Shown here piece by piece: positions 18,799 to 27,536 of a stretch of 64,000 nt of DNA. The translations under genes and the position numbers were made by a program. The DNA is from Aliishimia sp963721175 (lineage in GTDB: Bacteria; Pseudomonadota; Alphaproteobacteria; Rhodobacterales; Rhodobacteraceae): contig CAVRIG010000021.1 in NCBI GenBank assembly GCA_963721175.1, positions 237,176 through 301,175 of the forward strand, written 5' to 3'. Each line of letters begins with the position of its first letter. The first letter of the stretch is position 1. The notes under the pieces are model-generated. The model did no database searches and was not told the origin of the DNA. It saw only the letters and a program-made list of their open reading frames with translations.

Positions 18799-19347
18799 GT
18801 GGCGACGCTCGCAGACCTGCCGAAGCTCTTTGCCGCCAAGGATTGGGGCACCGCAGAACGCCTGCTGCGCAAGGCGGCGAAGAACAAGAAGGCCCCTGCC
18901 GAAGTCCACTTCAACCTCGGCAAGGTGCTGGAGGCGCAGGGGCGCAAGACGCAGGCCATCACGTTCTTCAAACGCGCTGCGGCGCTGAAACCCGGGTATG
19001 CCGCCGCGTGGTCCGAAATGGCGCGGATGATGATGGACACGGGCGATCTGCGCGGCGCGCTGCCCGTGTTCGAGAAGGCCGCGCAGATGGACCCCGTCGA
19101 TCCCTACACTCGGCGCAATATCGGCCGCATAGCGGTCCGCTTGGGGCTTTGGGACAAGGTCGAGGCCGCCTATGCCGGGCAGGGTGATGACGAGGCCGTG
19201 ATGGCGCTCTATCGTTCGGCGGCGGAGCAGCGCCGGAACTCGGCGCGGGCGATGCTGGACGACATTCTGAAGCTGCCCGAACGCCGCCCGCTGGGGCTGC
19301 GCATGATGGTCCGCACGGCGCGCGGGTCTTTTCCGCGCAGGGTCTGA
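18799..19347 (+). CDS. Tetratricopeptide-repeat protein
   Basis: 182 aa from a GTG at 18799, 12 bp after map. TPR-like helices cover about residues 30-140: VHFNLGKVLEAQGRKTQAIT, FFKRAAALKPGYAAAWSEMA, GDLRGALPVFEKAAQMDP and TRRNIGRIAVRLGLWDKVEA. The last 40 residues are basic. Partner unknown. Some TPR proteins with this beginning carry a sulfotransferase domain that is not present here; the frame ends at a clean stop, converging on the next gene. Confidence 0.72.
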   Translation: MATLADLPKLFAAKDWGTAERLLRKAAKNKKAPAEVHFNLGKVLEAQGRKTQAITFFKRAAALKPGYAAAWSEMARMMMDTGDLRGALPVFEKAAQMDPVDPYTRRNIGRIAVRLGLWDKVEAAYAGQGDDEAVMALYRSAAEQRRNSARAMLDDILKLPERRPLGLRMMVRTARGSFPRRV

Positions 19348-19360
19348 TAACCGCGGGCGG

Positions 19361-20050
19361 CTAGCGGCGAAACTCCTTCCGGTAGATGCCAGGGTCCTGC
19401 CCGATCCGGCTCGAGATGTCGGCGCTCTTGCCGACCTGCGCTTCGGACATCGCTTGCACCTCCAGGTCCACGTCGCGCTGGACCGGCACGCATTGCGCGA
19501 CGGGAGTTCCCTTGCGGATCACGCCTCGAAACGCCGGCGACAAGGATGCGGGAAAGTGCACGTGGCCAAGGCCGAACCGGTCGCAATCCACGACACCCGG
19601 CAGTGTTGTGAAGGGCAGGTCCGGGTAGCCCATCGGATGGTGGAACAGGATCGACCATCCCTCGGGTACTTCCAGCGCCCAGTAGTTCACGAACTTGATG
19701 AAGAGATCGCCGCCGTTTTCATGCGCGCTGCCTCGCGCCTGTTCCGGCACGTGAAGGCCCAACGGCGCGCGCGACAAGGTCAGGGTGGGATCGTGCGGAA
19801 ACTCCCAGTCCCATGAGATATCGTCGCCATCCACGTGAATGTCGGTCGGGCACAGGATCATGACCCCGAGCCGCAGCGCATCGATCAGCGGTGGGCAGTG
19901 CTTGAGCGTCCGGACGCTGGCGCCCCCCATGCTGTCGGCGTCCACATCGCTGGGCATGCTGGCCAGCCAATCGGGCAGGCCTGCCCGCGCCGGCACAGGT
20001 TCGGGCAGCAGGTCAATCAAGGCGGGGTGACAACGCGCGGTGATCTTCAT
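19361..20050 (-). CDS. Conserved hypothetical protein (possibly DUF6065-like)
   Basis: 229 aa, no signal peptide or membrane segment. Distinct blocks: RTLKHCPPLIDALRLGVMIL, DGDDISWDWEFP, FIKFVNYWALEVPEGWSILF, HHPMGYPDLPFTTLPGVVDC and VIRKGTPVAQCVPVQR. The layout reminds me of the DUF6065 group, but I cannot confirm this by eye. Function unknown. Confidence 0.65.
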   Translation of the reverse strand: MKITARCHPALIDLLPEPVPARAGLPDWLASMPSDVDADSMGGASVRTLKHCPPLIDALRLGVMILCPTDIHVDGDDISWDWEFPHDPTLTLSRAPLGLHVPEQARGSAHENGGDLFIKFVNYWALEVPEGWSILFHHPMGYPDLPFTTLPGVVDCDRFGLGHVHFPASLSPAFRGVIRKGTPVAQCVPVQRDVDLEVQAMSEAQVGKSADISSRIGQDPGIYRKEFRR

Positions 20051-20139
20051 GCCCTCGATCTAATGCGGTTTTTCCGAGGGTGGAAGCGACGTTTTTCTGG
20101 GGCAGAGCTCCTTGCCAGCCGCACGACATTGTCGTTTAT

Positions 20140-20158
20140 GGTTCCAGCAACAGGAACC
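20140..20158 (+). promoter_or_regulatory. Putative CueR-type operator
   Basis: The perfect inverted repeat GGTTCC-N7-GGAACC ends 13 bp before the cueR start. MerR-family regulators bind dyads of this size inside an over-spaced promoter and commonly control their own gene. The assignment is by position and shape only. Confidence 0.4.
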
Positions 20159-20171
20159 TTGGATCGACCTC

Positions 20172-20555
20172 ATGAACATTTCCTCTGCCGCTCATGCTGC
20201 CGGACTGCCGACCAAGACGGTGCGCTACTATGCCGACATCGCCCTCGTAAAGCCCGCAGGCCGCACCGCGTCGGGCTATCGCAGCTATGACGAGAGCAGT
20301 CTGCGCAAGTTGATCTTTGTCCGCCGAGCGCGCGATTTCGGGTTTTCGATCACCGAATGCCGCGAGTTGCTGGGGCTTTACACGGATCGCAACCGGTCCA
20401 GCGCGGATGTGAAGCGGATCGCGGCCAAGCGGCTGGAGCAGATCCGGGAAAAGCAGCGAGAACTTCAATCGCTCCATGACGAGCTCGCATATCTGGTGGA
20501 GGCCTGCCACGGCGACGACCGGCCGGACTGCCCGATCATCGACTACCTGAGCTGA
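20172..20555 (+). CDS. cueR: Cu(I)-responsive MerR-family regulator (CueR/HmrR)
   Basis: 127 aa, starting MNISSAAHAAGLPTKTVRYY with the MerR winged helix (YADIALVKPAGRTASGYRSY). It has the long dimerisation helix and the C-terminal metal loop CHGDDRPDCPII, whose two cysteines coordinate Cu(I) in CueR. The ATG at 20172 gives the family start; the frame is open earlier but lacks homology. No copper ATPase or oxidase lies beside it; the next gene is a small lipoprotein. Confidence 0.9.
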   Translation: MNISSAAHAAGLPTKTVRYYADIALVKPAGRTASGYRSYDESSLRKLIFVRRARDFGFSITECRELLGLYTDRNRSSADVKRIAAKRLEQIREKQRELQSLHDELAYLVEACHGDDRPDCPIIDYLS

Positions 20556-20621
20556 AACTGCGCAATGTGCGGTTTCTTGCTTGCGGAAACCACAGTCGCG
20601 GCAACGCGTTGGTCAGGTGGG

Positions 20622-20641
20622 ACTGACCGTGTAAGGTCAGT
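20622..20641 (+). promoter_or_regulatory. Inverted repeat upstream of the small lipoprotein gene
   Basis: ACTGACC-GTGTAA-GGTCAGT is a perfect 7-bp dyad 46 bp before the lipoprotein start, with a third GGTCAG at 20611-20616. It could be an operator or an mRNA hairpin after cueR; no T run follows. Confidence 0.3.
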
Positions 20642-20686
20642 GTGGATGAGTTCAGAAATTCCATCACAAAACGAAGGGACATCGAC

Positions 20687-20866
20687 ATGACAATCAGATA
20701 CGTGGCACTTGCCGCCATCGCATTCGTGCTGGCAGCCTGTGCGCAGCCGGAACCGGAACCCCTGCCCCTGCAGCCGACATATGACAAGATCGGCAATGCA
20801 AGTTGCCCGGCCGGTTATCAACTGGCGACGGACGCAACGGGCGGAACGGTGTGCCAATCGCTCTGA
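20687..20866 (+). CDS. Small lipoprotein
   Basis: 59 aa. MTIRYVALAAIAFVLAACAQ is a lipoprotein signal with the lipobox LAAC (Cys at about residue 18). The mature part is a Pro/Glu-rich linker (PEPEPLPLQPTYDKIG) and a Cys pair (ASCPAGYQLATD, TVCQSL). AAGGGAC lies 7 bp before the ATG. A strong terminator follows. Function unknown. Confidence 0.75.
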   Translation: MTIRYVALAAIAFVLAACAQPEPEPLPLQPTYDKIGNASCPAGYQLATDATGGTVCQSL

Positions 20867-20898
20867 TCCGGTTGTCCGGTCAGATGGAACTCAAGTCG

Positions 20899-20932
20899 CT
20901 GGCGGTCCTTGGAGACCGCCAGTTCCTTTTTT
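20899..20932 (+). terminator. Rho-independent terminator
   Basis: Perfect 9-bp stem CTGGCGGTC / GACCGCCAG with the loop CTTGGA, followed by TTCCTTTTTT. It lies 33 bp after the lipoprotein stop. Confidence 0.88.
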
Positions 20933-20994
20933 GGCACAGTGGAATTTTGGCGCAGTGAAGACTTCGAGCAGATCACTTCGGGCTTTTCTGGCGA

Positions 20995-21765
20995 CTATTC
21001 CGATTGCGCCCTGCGCGCCTCTTCGGCCTCCACGGCGGCGTAGACGGCGGTAGGATCGACGATCGTCGGCGGCAGGACGTCCCCGCGGTTGGCCATTTGC
21101 TCCCCTTCCGCCGCCACCAATTCCTCATATGTCCGAACCACGACCCGGGCGCCCAGCGGGGTGCGCTCGGACAGGTGGATCACGTCCTGATTGAAGAGCC
21201 GGATGCAACCGGCGGTCGTGGCGTTGCCGATCGAACTGAGGTCATTCGTGCCGTGGATCCTGTACCGGGTGTCACGCCCGCCGCGGTACAGATAGAGCGC
21301 GCGCGCACCCAGAGGGCTTGCCACGCCGCCCGGGATGCCGCCGCGGAACGGGCCGTAGATCTCGGGCTCGGTGCGCAGCATGTTGGCGGTGGGGGTCCAG
21401 CCCGGCCACTCCCGCTTCTGCTGCACGGTCGCGCGCCCGCGGAACCCGCGCCCCTCGCGTCCGACGGCGATCGGATAACGCGTGGCCTGCCCGCCCTCCT
21501 CGACGTAGTATAGAAACTTGGCGAATGGATCGACGACGATCGTTCCCGCCTCCTCGGGCCCGTAATAGACTACATCCGCGCGCCGGTTCGGCTCCTGAAG
21601 ATAGGTCCGGTCGACCGGCGGGATGGTGATGTCGCCATCGGTCACGGCTCCGTACGGTTCCAGCGGAACGGACGACAGCAGGCCATCGTCCGCGGCGGGC
21701 GAACAGGCCACGAGCACAGAGAAGCCGAGGAACACGAGAACGACGCGGAAAGCGGATTTTGTCAT
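20995..21765 (-). CDS. L,D-transpeptidase (YkuD) lipoprotein
   Basis: 256 aa. The N-terminus MTKSAFRVVLVFLGFSVLVA plus Cys forms a lipoprotein signal. The YkuD domain spans about residues 70-215: GTIVVDPFAKFLYYVEEGG, YPIAVGREGRGFRGRA, then the catalytic block RYRIHGTNDLSSIGNATTAG followed by CIRLFNQDV (His, Ser and Cys all present). It cross-links peptidoglycan or attaches proteins to it in the periplasm. Intact. Confidence 0.92.
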   Translation of the reverse strand: MTKSAFRVVLVFLGFSVLVACSPAADDGLLSSVPLEPYGAVTDGDITIPPVDRTYLQEPNRRADVVYYGPEEAGTIVVDPFAKFLYYVEEGGQATRYPIAVGREGRGFRGRATVQQKREWPGWTPTANMLRTEPEIYGPFRGGIPGGVASPLGARALYLYRGGRDTRYRIHGTNDLSSIGNATTAGCIRLFNQDVIHLSERTPLGARVVVRTYEELVAAEGEQMANRGDVLPPTIVDPTAVYAAVEAEEARRAQSE

Positions 21766-21924
21766 GGCACCTTAAGGTTTTGTCAGTCGATATCTGCCCA
21801 GCGAGCGATCACACCCGGACGGTTCACCCTGACCTTAAGCGGACCGGGACACGAGTGCCAAGCGTTAACCTGCACGCATCGCGGGTTGCATTGCATGCAG
21901 GCCACGGTTTGGAGGCAAAACGGC

Positions 21925-22521
21925 TCAATCCCGTTTCACGATATGTGCGGCGTCGATCCCTCCGAGTGCCTGGAAGAGGGCGCTGGTGTTGACGACTCCG
22001 AACTTCTTCAAGAGCTTCGCGCGGTAGACCTCGACGGTGCGGTAGGAGAGATCGAGCTTCAGGGCGATCTCCTTGCTGGTCAGGCCGTCCGCGAGGAACG
22101 ACACGATCTCCCGTTCGCGCCGGGTCAGGTTGTTGTAGGGGCGCACCTCCGACAGGTCGGCAAAGCTCCAGACCGCGCGCATCAACGGCTCGTCCGGCGT
22201 GAAGGAGTGCCCGCGCACGCGGCACCAGAACAGGCTCCCGTCACGCCGCGCCATGATCCGCTCGTCCCAGTAGCGGTTCGCCTGCCGGAGCTTCGCGACG
22301 CCCCGGTCGCGGATGTTCACGAATTCCTCGTTCGTGGGATAGAGGATCGAAAAGACCTGATTTTTCAGCTCGTCCCGATCATAGCCGAACATCTGAGCAA
22401 AGGCATTGTTGCAGTCGCGGATCACGCGATTCTCGGTCACCACCAGCCCGATCGGAGCGTGAAGAAACGCCAGTTCGGCGAACTCCCCGGTCGCGTAGCA
22501 GTCGTCGATACGTATTTCCAC
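21925..22521 (-). CDS. PAS-domain LuxR/FixJ-type transcriptional regulator
   Basis: About 198 aa from a GTG at 22521 (VEIRIDDCYATGEFAELAFL); an earlier ATG near 22621 is possible but would overlap the divergent gene. The PAS domain covers about residues 15-120 (APIGLVVTENRVIRDCNNAF, GYDRDELKNQVFSILYPTNE, ARRDGSLFWCRVRGHSF). The C-terminal GerE helix-turn-helix is NNLTRREREIVSFLADGLTS then KEIALKLDLSYRTVEVYRAK. It is divergent from the ABC importer operon and is its likely regulator. The PAS ligand is unknown. Confidence 0.85.
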   Translation of the reverse strand: MEIRIDDCYATGEFAELAFLHAPIGLVVTENRVIRDCNNAFAQMFGYDRDELKNQVFSILYPTNEEFVNIRDRGVAKLRQANRYWDERIMARRDGSLFWCRVRGHSFTPDEPLMRAVWSFADLSEVRPYNNLTRREREIVSFLADGLTSKEIALKLDLSYRTVEVYRAKLLKKFGVVNTSALFQALGGIDAAHIVKRD

Positions 22522-22633
22522 GATATTGCGCCGGACCTTCCCCGCGTGAGACGTTGCGCACCTGAAGATACTTGAGGGACCGGTCCGGCGCAACGCGGGA
22601 CCCGGTCTGCATGAAGTCATGAGGGAGGACACC

Positions 22634-23842
22634 ATGACACCGATTCTCAAACGGCTCGGCGCTGCCGTGCTGACGCTCGGCCTTGCCGGCGGGGCCTGGG
22701 CCCAGGACGATCCGGTCAAGATCGCGCTCGTGCACGGCATCTCCGGCCATGCGTTCGAGGCGTTCTCGAAGCAGGCGCAGACCGGGTTCGAGCTTGGCAT
22801 CGAATACGCCACGAACGGCACCGGCGAGGTCAAGGGCCGCAAGATCGAGATCATCCAGAAGGACACCCAGTTCAAGCCCGACGTGGCCCGCGCGGTCCTG
22901 GCCGAAGCCTACGGTGACGACGAGGTGCTGCTGGCCGTCGGTGCCACGTCCTCGGGCGTGACGCAGGCGATGCTGCCGATTGCCGAGGAATACGAGAAGA
23001 TCCTGATCGTGGAGCCGGCGGTGGCCGACAGCCTCACGGGTCCGGATTCGAACCGGTACGTGTTCAAGACCTCGCGCAACTCGTCGATGGACATGCAGGC
23101 GCAGGCACTGGCGCTGCAGCCGGACGAGAACCTCGTCGTGGCGACTCTGGCCGAAGACTACGCCTTCGGGCGTGACGGGGTCGCGGCTTTCAAGGCCGCT
23201 CTCGAAGGCTCCGGCGCCACGGTCGTGACCGAGGAGTACATCCCCCAGGGCACCACAGACTTCACCGCCGCGGCCGAACGGATGTTCAACGCGTTGAAGG
23301 ACAAGGAAGGCCGCAAGGTCATCCTGATCTACATCGCCGGCGGCGGGGATGCGCCGGGCAAGATCCAGGCGATGGATCCGGGCCGTTATGACATCGAGAT
23401 CTCCATGGGCGGCCACATCCTGCCGGTCCTGCCGACCTACAAACGGTTTCCGGGCATGGAGGGTGCTGTCTACTACTACTACGAAGGGTATGACAACGAG
23501 ATCAACGACTGGCTGGTGAAGACCCACCAGGAACGCTTCGACGGCCCGCCGGATTTCTTCACCGCCGGTGGCATGTCGGCGGCCCTCGCCGTGGTCAAGG
23601 CGCTTGAGACGGCCGAGGAATGGGACACGGAGACGCTGATCCAGACCATGGAAGGCATGTCCTGGGACACGCCGAAGGGCGAGATGACCTTCCGTCCGGA
23701 GGATCACCAGGCGCTGCAATCCATGCTGCACTTCAAGATCCGCGTTGATGACGACGTCGAATGGGCGATCCCGGAAAAGGTCCGCATCATCGAGGCGGAC
23801 GAGATGGACATTCCCATCGGCCGCGACAACAGCGGCTCCTGA
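22634..23842 (+). CDS. ABC transporter substrate-binding protein (branched-chain amino acid type)
   Basis: About 402 aa from MTPILKRLGAAVLTLGLAGG (signal peptide to about residue 23, AWAQ/DD). A periplasmic type I binding fold of the LivK/aromatic-compound class: KIALVHGISGHAFEAFSKQA, LLAVGATSSGVTQAMLPIAE, ATLAEDYAFGRDGVAAFKAA, and the aromatic run VYYYYEGYDNEIND. The ligand cannot be read from sequence; leucine is not implied. An ATG 15 nt earlier is possible. Confidence 0.88.
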   Translation: MTPILKRLGAAVLTLGLAGGAWAQDDPVKIALVHGISGHAFEAFSKQAQTGFELGIEYATNGTGEVKGRKIEIIQKDTQFKPDVARAVLAEAYGDDEVLLAVGATSSGVTQAMLPIAEEYEKILIVEPAVADSLTGPDSNRYVFKTSRNSSMDMQAQALALQPDENLVVATLAEDYAFGRDGVAAFKAALEGSGATVVTEEYIPQGTTDFTAAAERMFNALKDKEGRKVILIYIAGGGDAPGKIQAMDPGRYDIEISMGGHILPVLPTYKRFPGMEGAVYYYYEGYDNEINDWLVKTHQERFDGPPDFFTAGGMSAALAVVKALETAEEWDTETLIQTMEGMSWDTPKGEMTFRPEDHQALQSMLHFKIRVDDDVEWAIPEKVRIIEADEMDIPIGRDNSGS

Positions 23843-23858
23843 GCCCCGGCAATCCCAA

Positions 23859-23885
23859 GCTCCGGCCCCCTGGTCGGGCCGGAGC
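23859..23885 (+). promoter_or_regulatory. Intra-operon hairpin after the binding-protein gene
   Basis: Perfect 10-bp stem GCTCCGGCCC / GGGCCGGAGC with a 7-nt loop, in the gap before the ATPase gene, without a T run. Such hairpins commonly protect the abundant binding-protein mRNA or lower read-through. Confidence 0.6.
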
Positions 23886-23910
23886 GCGTAGCCGCCATTC
23901 GAGACATCGC

Positions 23911-24672
23911 ATGACCCAGCCTTCGCTGATTACCGAGGACCTGACGATCCGTTTCGGCGGACACGTCGCGGTCAACGCGGTCTCCTGCGCGTTCAAGCCC
24001 GGCGAGCTGACCGTGATCGTGGGCCCGAACGGGGCGGGAAAGACGACCTATTTCAACCTGATCTCGGGCCAGCTGACCGCCTCCGCTGGACGCGTGCTGA
24101 AGAACGGCACCGACATCACCCGCATGGCGCCATCGGCCCGGGCGCGACACGGGATAGGGCGGGCGTTCCAGCTCACCAACCTCTTCCCGCAGCTTTCGGT
24201 GCTGGAGAACATCCGCCTGGCGGTGCAGGCGCATTCGGGCGATGGCTGGCGGCTGCTGACCCGTGTCGAAAGCCTGACCGGACTCACGGCCAAGGCCGAA
24301 CGCTATCTGGAGGCCGCAAAGCTCGCCTCCGTCGCACATCAGCCGGCTGCCGCCCTGCCCCATGGCGACCAGCGCAAGCTGGAGGTGGCGCTGCTGATGG
24401 CGATGGAGCCCGACATCTACATGTTCGACGAACCGACCGCTGGCATGTCGCTGGATCACGCACCCGACGTTCTGGAGTTGATCGCCGATATCAAACGCGA
24501 TCCGACCAAGACCGTGCTGCTGGTTGAACACAAGATGGACGTGGTGCGCGCGCTGGCCGACCGGATCATCGTGCTGCACAATGGCGAGCTGCTGGCCGAC
24601 GGGCCGCCGCAGGAGGTGATGTCGAGCCAGATCGTGCGCGACGTCTACCTTGGCAAGGGGGTCGCGGCATGA
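23911..24672 (+). CDS. ABC transporter ATP-binding protein, LivG type
   Basis: 253 aa, starting MTQPSLITEDLTIRFGGHVA. Walker A is GPNGAGKTT at about residue 38. The LivG-type insertion FQLTNLFPQLSVLENIRLAV is present. The signature is ALPHGDQRKLEVALLMAMEP, with Pro where Ser is usual. Walker B is IYMFDEPTAGMS and the switch His is in LLVEHKMD. Its stop overlaps the start of the next ATPase (ATGA at 24669-24672). Confidence 0.9.
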   Translation: MTQPSLITEDLTIRFGGHVAVNAVSCAFKPGELTVIVGPNGAGKTTYFNLISGQLTASAGRVLKNGTDITRMAPSARARHGIGRAFQLTNLFPQLSVLENIRLAVQAHSGDGWRLLTRVESLTGLTAKAERYLEAAKLASVAHQPAAALPHGDQRKLEVALLMAMEPDIYMFDEPTAGMSLDHAPDVLELIADIKRDPTKTVLLVEHKMDVVRALADRIIVLHNGELLADGPPQEVMSSQIVRDVYLGKGVAA

Positions 24673-25374
24673 GCCTGCTCTCGCTGTCCCGCATGCAGAC
24701 CAGCATCGGCCAGTACGCCGTGCTGCACGACGTGTCAGCTGGAGGTGGCTGAGGGCGGCGTCTTCGTCCTCCTGGGCCGCAACGGCGCGGGAAAGACGAC
24801 CACGCTGCGCTCGATCATGGGGCTCTGGCGACCTTCGCCCGCGTCCGTGCAGTTTCGCGGGCAGGACATCACGGCGCTGCACACCGCTGACATCGCGCGG
24901 CTGGGCATCGCCTATGTACCCGAGAACATGGGGATCTTCGGCGGGCTCACGGTGGAGGAGAACCTGATCCTCGCCACTGCGTCCGGCAAGTTCGACAAGG
25001 ATCGCCTGAGCCGGATCTGGCGGCTTTTCCCGGCGCTGGAGCAGTTCTGGACCAAGCAGGCCTGGTCGCTGTCGGGCGGGCAGAAACAGATGCTCGCCGT
25101 GGCCCGCGCCATCATCGAGCCGCGCGCGCTGATCCTGATCGACGAGCCGACCAAGGGGCTGGCCCCCGCGATCGTCAACGCCATGGCCGAAGCGTTCCTG
25201 GAGATCTCGGACACCGCGACGATCCTGCTGGTCGAGCAGAATTTCGAATTCGCCAAACGTCTTGGCCGCGACATGGCGGTGATCGACGACGGACGGGTCG
25301 TGCACGCCGGCACCATGGCCGATTTCGTGGCCGACACCGATTTGCAGGACAGCCTGCTGAGCCTCTCGGCGTGA
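24669..25374 (+). CDS. ABC transporter ATP-binding protein, LivF type, one frameshift
   Basis: About 234 aa. Reads MSLLSLSRMQTSIGQYAVLH, then one surplus base near 24739 breaks the frame inside HDVSLEVAEGG. It continues with Walker A GRNGAGKTT, YVPENMGIFGGLTVEENL, the signature WSLSGGQKQMLAVARAI, Walker B LILIDEPTKGLAP and the switch His replaced by Gln in LLVEQNFEFA, which is usual for LivF. Confidence 0.9.
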
Positions 25375-25386
25375 GGAACGACGACC

Positions 25387-26463
25387 ATGCAAACCGCACC
25401 TGCCACCACTGATGACGTTCCCAACGCAAAGGCCCGAGACAACACATCGGGAAAATCGAAGCAGACGGGAGACCGCAGCATGCCCGACCTCCTCAACCGG
25501 CTCGGTGGCGTGAACCTCCTGCCGCTGGCAGTCGCCGCCATCGCCTTCGTGCTGATTGGCGCGCCGTCCTCCTGGGTCACGCTCACTGTTGCCGGGCTCG
25601 CCATGGGAATGATGATCTTCCTCATGGCGTCGGGGCTTTCCCTGGTTTTCGGCCTGATGGACGTTCTGAACTTCGGCCATTCCGCCTTCATCAGCTTCGG
25701 CGCCTTCGTCGCGGCCACGGTGCTGGCGGCGATGGGTGGCTGGCTTGGATCGGACAGCGTGCTCCTCAACGTCGCCGCCATGGTGCTGGCCTTCACGGCG
25801 GCAATTCTCTTCGGACTGGCGGCCGGCTGGTTCTTCGAGACCATCATCATCAAGCCCGTCTACCGCGACCATCTGCGCCAGATCCTGATCACCATGGGGG
25901 CGCTGATCGTCTCCGAACAGATCATCCTCGCGATCTGGGGCGGCACGCCGATGACCGTGCCGCGCCCGCAATTCCTCGAGGGCGCCTTCCTGATCGGCGA
26001 CGTCACGATCGAGGTCTATCGCGCCTTTGCCTTCGCGCTGGGGCTCGTCGTCTATGTCGCGCTGGTGCTGACGCTCAACCGCACCCGCATTGGCCTCCTG
26101 ATCCGTGCCGGAGTGGAGAACCGCGAGATGGTGGAGGCGCTGGGGTTCCGCATCGACCGGCTCTTCGTCGCCGTCTTCATGGTGGGCTCCGCGCTTGCCT
26201 CCCTCGGGGGGGCGATGTGGGCGGGGTACGAAACGCTGATCACGCCCGCACTGGGTGCCGAGTTGATGATCGTCGTCTTCATCGTGGTCATAATCGGCGG
26301 GCTGGGATCGGTGCAGGGCACGCTGCTGGGCGCGATCCTGGTGGGACTGATGGCGAACTACGTCGGGTTTCTGGCGCCGAAGCTCGCGCTCGCGTCGAAC
26401 ATGCTCCTGATGATGGCGATCCTGCTCTGGCGGCCCAACGGGCTGAAACCGGCGATCAAGTGA
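25387..26463 (+). CDS. ABC transporter permease, LivH type
   Basis: Up to 358 aa with about eight membrane segments. The first 30 residues are hydrophilic, and the true start could be the ATG at 25480 (MPDLLNRLGGVNLLPLAVAA). Family blocks: MASGLSLVFGLMDVLNFGHS, GALIVSEQIILAIWGG, GLLIRAGVENREMVEALGFR (EAA-like loop) and VVIIGGLGSVQGTLLGAILV. Intact. Confidence 0.9.
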   Translation: MQTAPATTDDVPNAKARDNTSGKSKQTGDRSMPDLLNRLGGVNLLPLAVAAIAFVLIGAPSSWVTLTVAGLAMGMMIFLMASGLSLVFGLMDVLNFGHSAFISFGAFVAATVLAAMGGWLGSDSVLLNVAAMVLAFTAAILFGLAAGWFFETIIIKPVYRDHLRQILITMGALIVSEQIILAIWGGTPMTVPRPQFLEGAFLIGDVTIEVYRAFAFALGLVVYVALVLTLNRTRIGLLIRAGVENREMVEALGFRIDRLFVAVFMVGSALASLGGAMWAGYETLITPALGAELMIVVFIVVIIGGLGSVQGTLLGAILVGLMANYVGFLAPKLALASNMLLMMAILLWRPNGLKPAIK

Positions 26464-26470
26464 GGCGGCC

Positions 26471-27536
26471 ATGACCAACACGCTCGGAAGCACCTTCGTC
26501 AAATCCGCGGTCCTCGTCATCGCCGCCCTTCTGCTCTTCGCGCCGTTCCTGTTCCAGGATGTCCGCTCCATCGAGGTCGCGGCGCGCATCTGCGTCTTCA
26601 TCGTGCTGGTGGCGTCCTACGACCTGCTGATCGGCTATACCGGCATCGTCAGCTTCGCCCACACGATGTTCTTCGGCTTCGGCGCTTATGGGGCTGCCAT
26701 CGCCCTGCGCGAGATGGGGCCGGGCTGGGACGCGATCCTGCTCGGGCGCCCTGGCGGGTATGGTGGTGTCGCTGGTGGTCGCAGTGGCCATCGGGCTCCT
26801 GTCGCTGCGGGTGAAGGCGATCTTCTTCGCCATGATCACGCTGGCCGCCGCCTCGGTCGCGATGGTGCTGGCCTCGCAGCTCTCGCAGTTCACCGGAGGC
26901 GAGGACGGGATCACGTACCGGACGCCCGACATCTTCAAGACGGCGACGAAACTGATGGTGGACGATGATGGCAAGGTCGTGCGGGTGCTCGGCGTCCAGT
27001 TGAACGGGAAACTGGCGGCCTACTATTTCGTCTTCGTCACCTCTTTGGTGCTGTTCATCCTGATGCTGCGCCTCGTCGGGTCCCCCATCGGCACCGTGCT
27101 CAAGGCGATCCGCGAGAACGAGGCGCGCGCGGAGGCGATCGGATACCGCGTCGTGGCCTACCGCACCTTCGTCTTCTGCATCGCGGCTCTCGTGGCCTCT
27201 CTGGCCGGGACGATCTACGCGATCTGGCTCAAGTATACCGGTCCGGACACGACGCTGAGCTTCACGATCATGATCGACATCCTGCTGATGGTGGTGATCG
27301 GCGGAATGGGCACGATGTGGGGGGCGGTGATCGGCGCCACGCTGATGGTGATGGCGCAATATTACCTGCGGGACCTGATGGGGACGGCGGCCGAGGCGCT
27401 GGGGCATGCCCTCCTGCCGCAGATTCTCGACCCGGACCGCTGGCTCTTCTGGCTCGGGATCATCTTCATCCTGCTGGTCTATTTCTTTCCCAAGGGCATC
27501 GCCGGCACGATCGCGGCCAAGGGCGCGCGCGCATGA
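26471..27536 (+). CDS. ABC transporter permease, LivM type, one frameshift
   Basis: About 354 aa. First part MTNTLGSTFVKSAVLVIAAL through SYDLLIGYTGIVSFAHTMFF and GAYGAAIALREMGPGWDAI. An extra G near 26747 (CTCGGGCGCC for CTCGGCGCC) shifts the frame, and ALAGMVVSLVVAVAIGLLSL continues. The EAA-like loop is GTVLKAIRENEARAEAIGYR, and the end is LGIIFILLVYFFPKGIAGTI. The stop overlaps the hydrolase ATG. Confidence 0.9.

Noticed and set aside
23704..26601. 965-codon minus-strand ORF
   Set aside because: Antisense shadow of the binding protein, both ATPases and LivH; biased in His, Arg, Asp and Gln with no domain.
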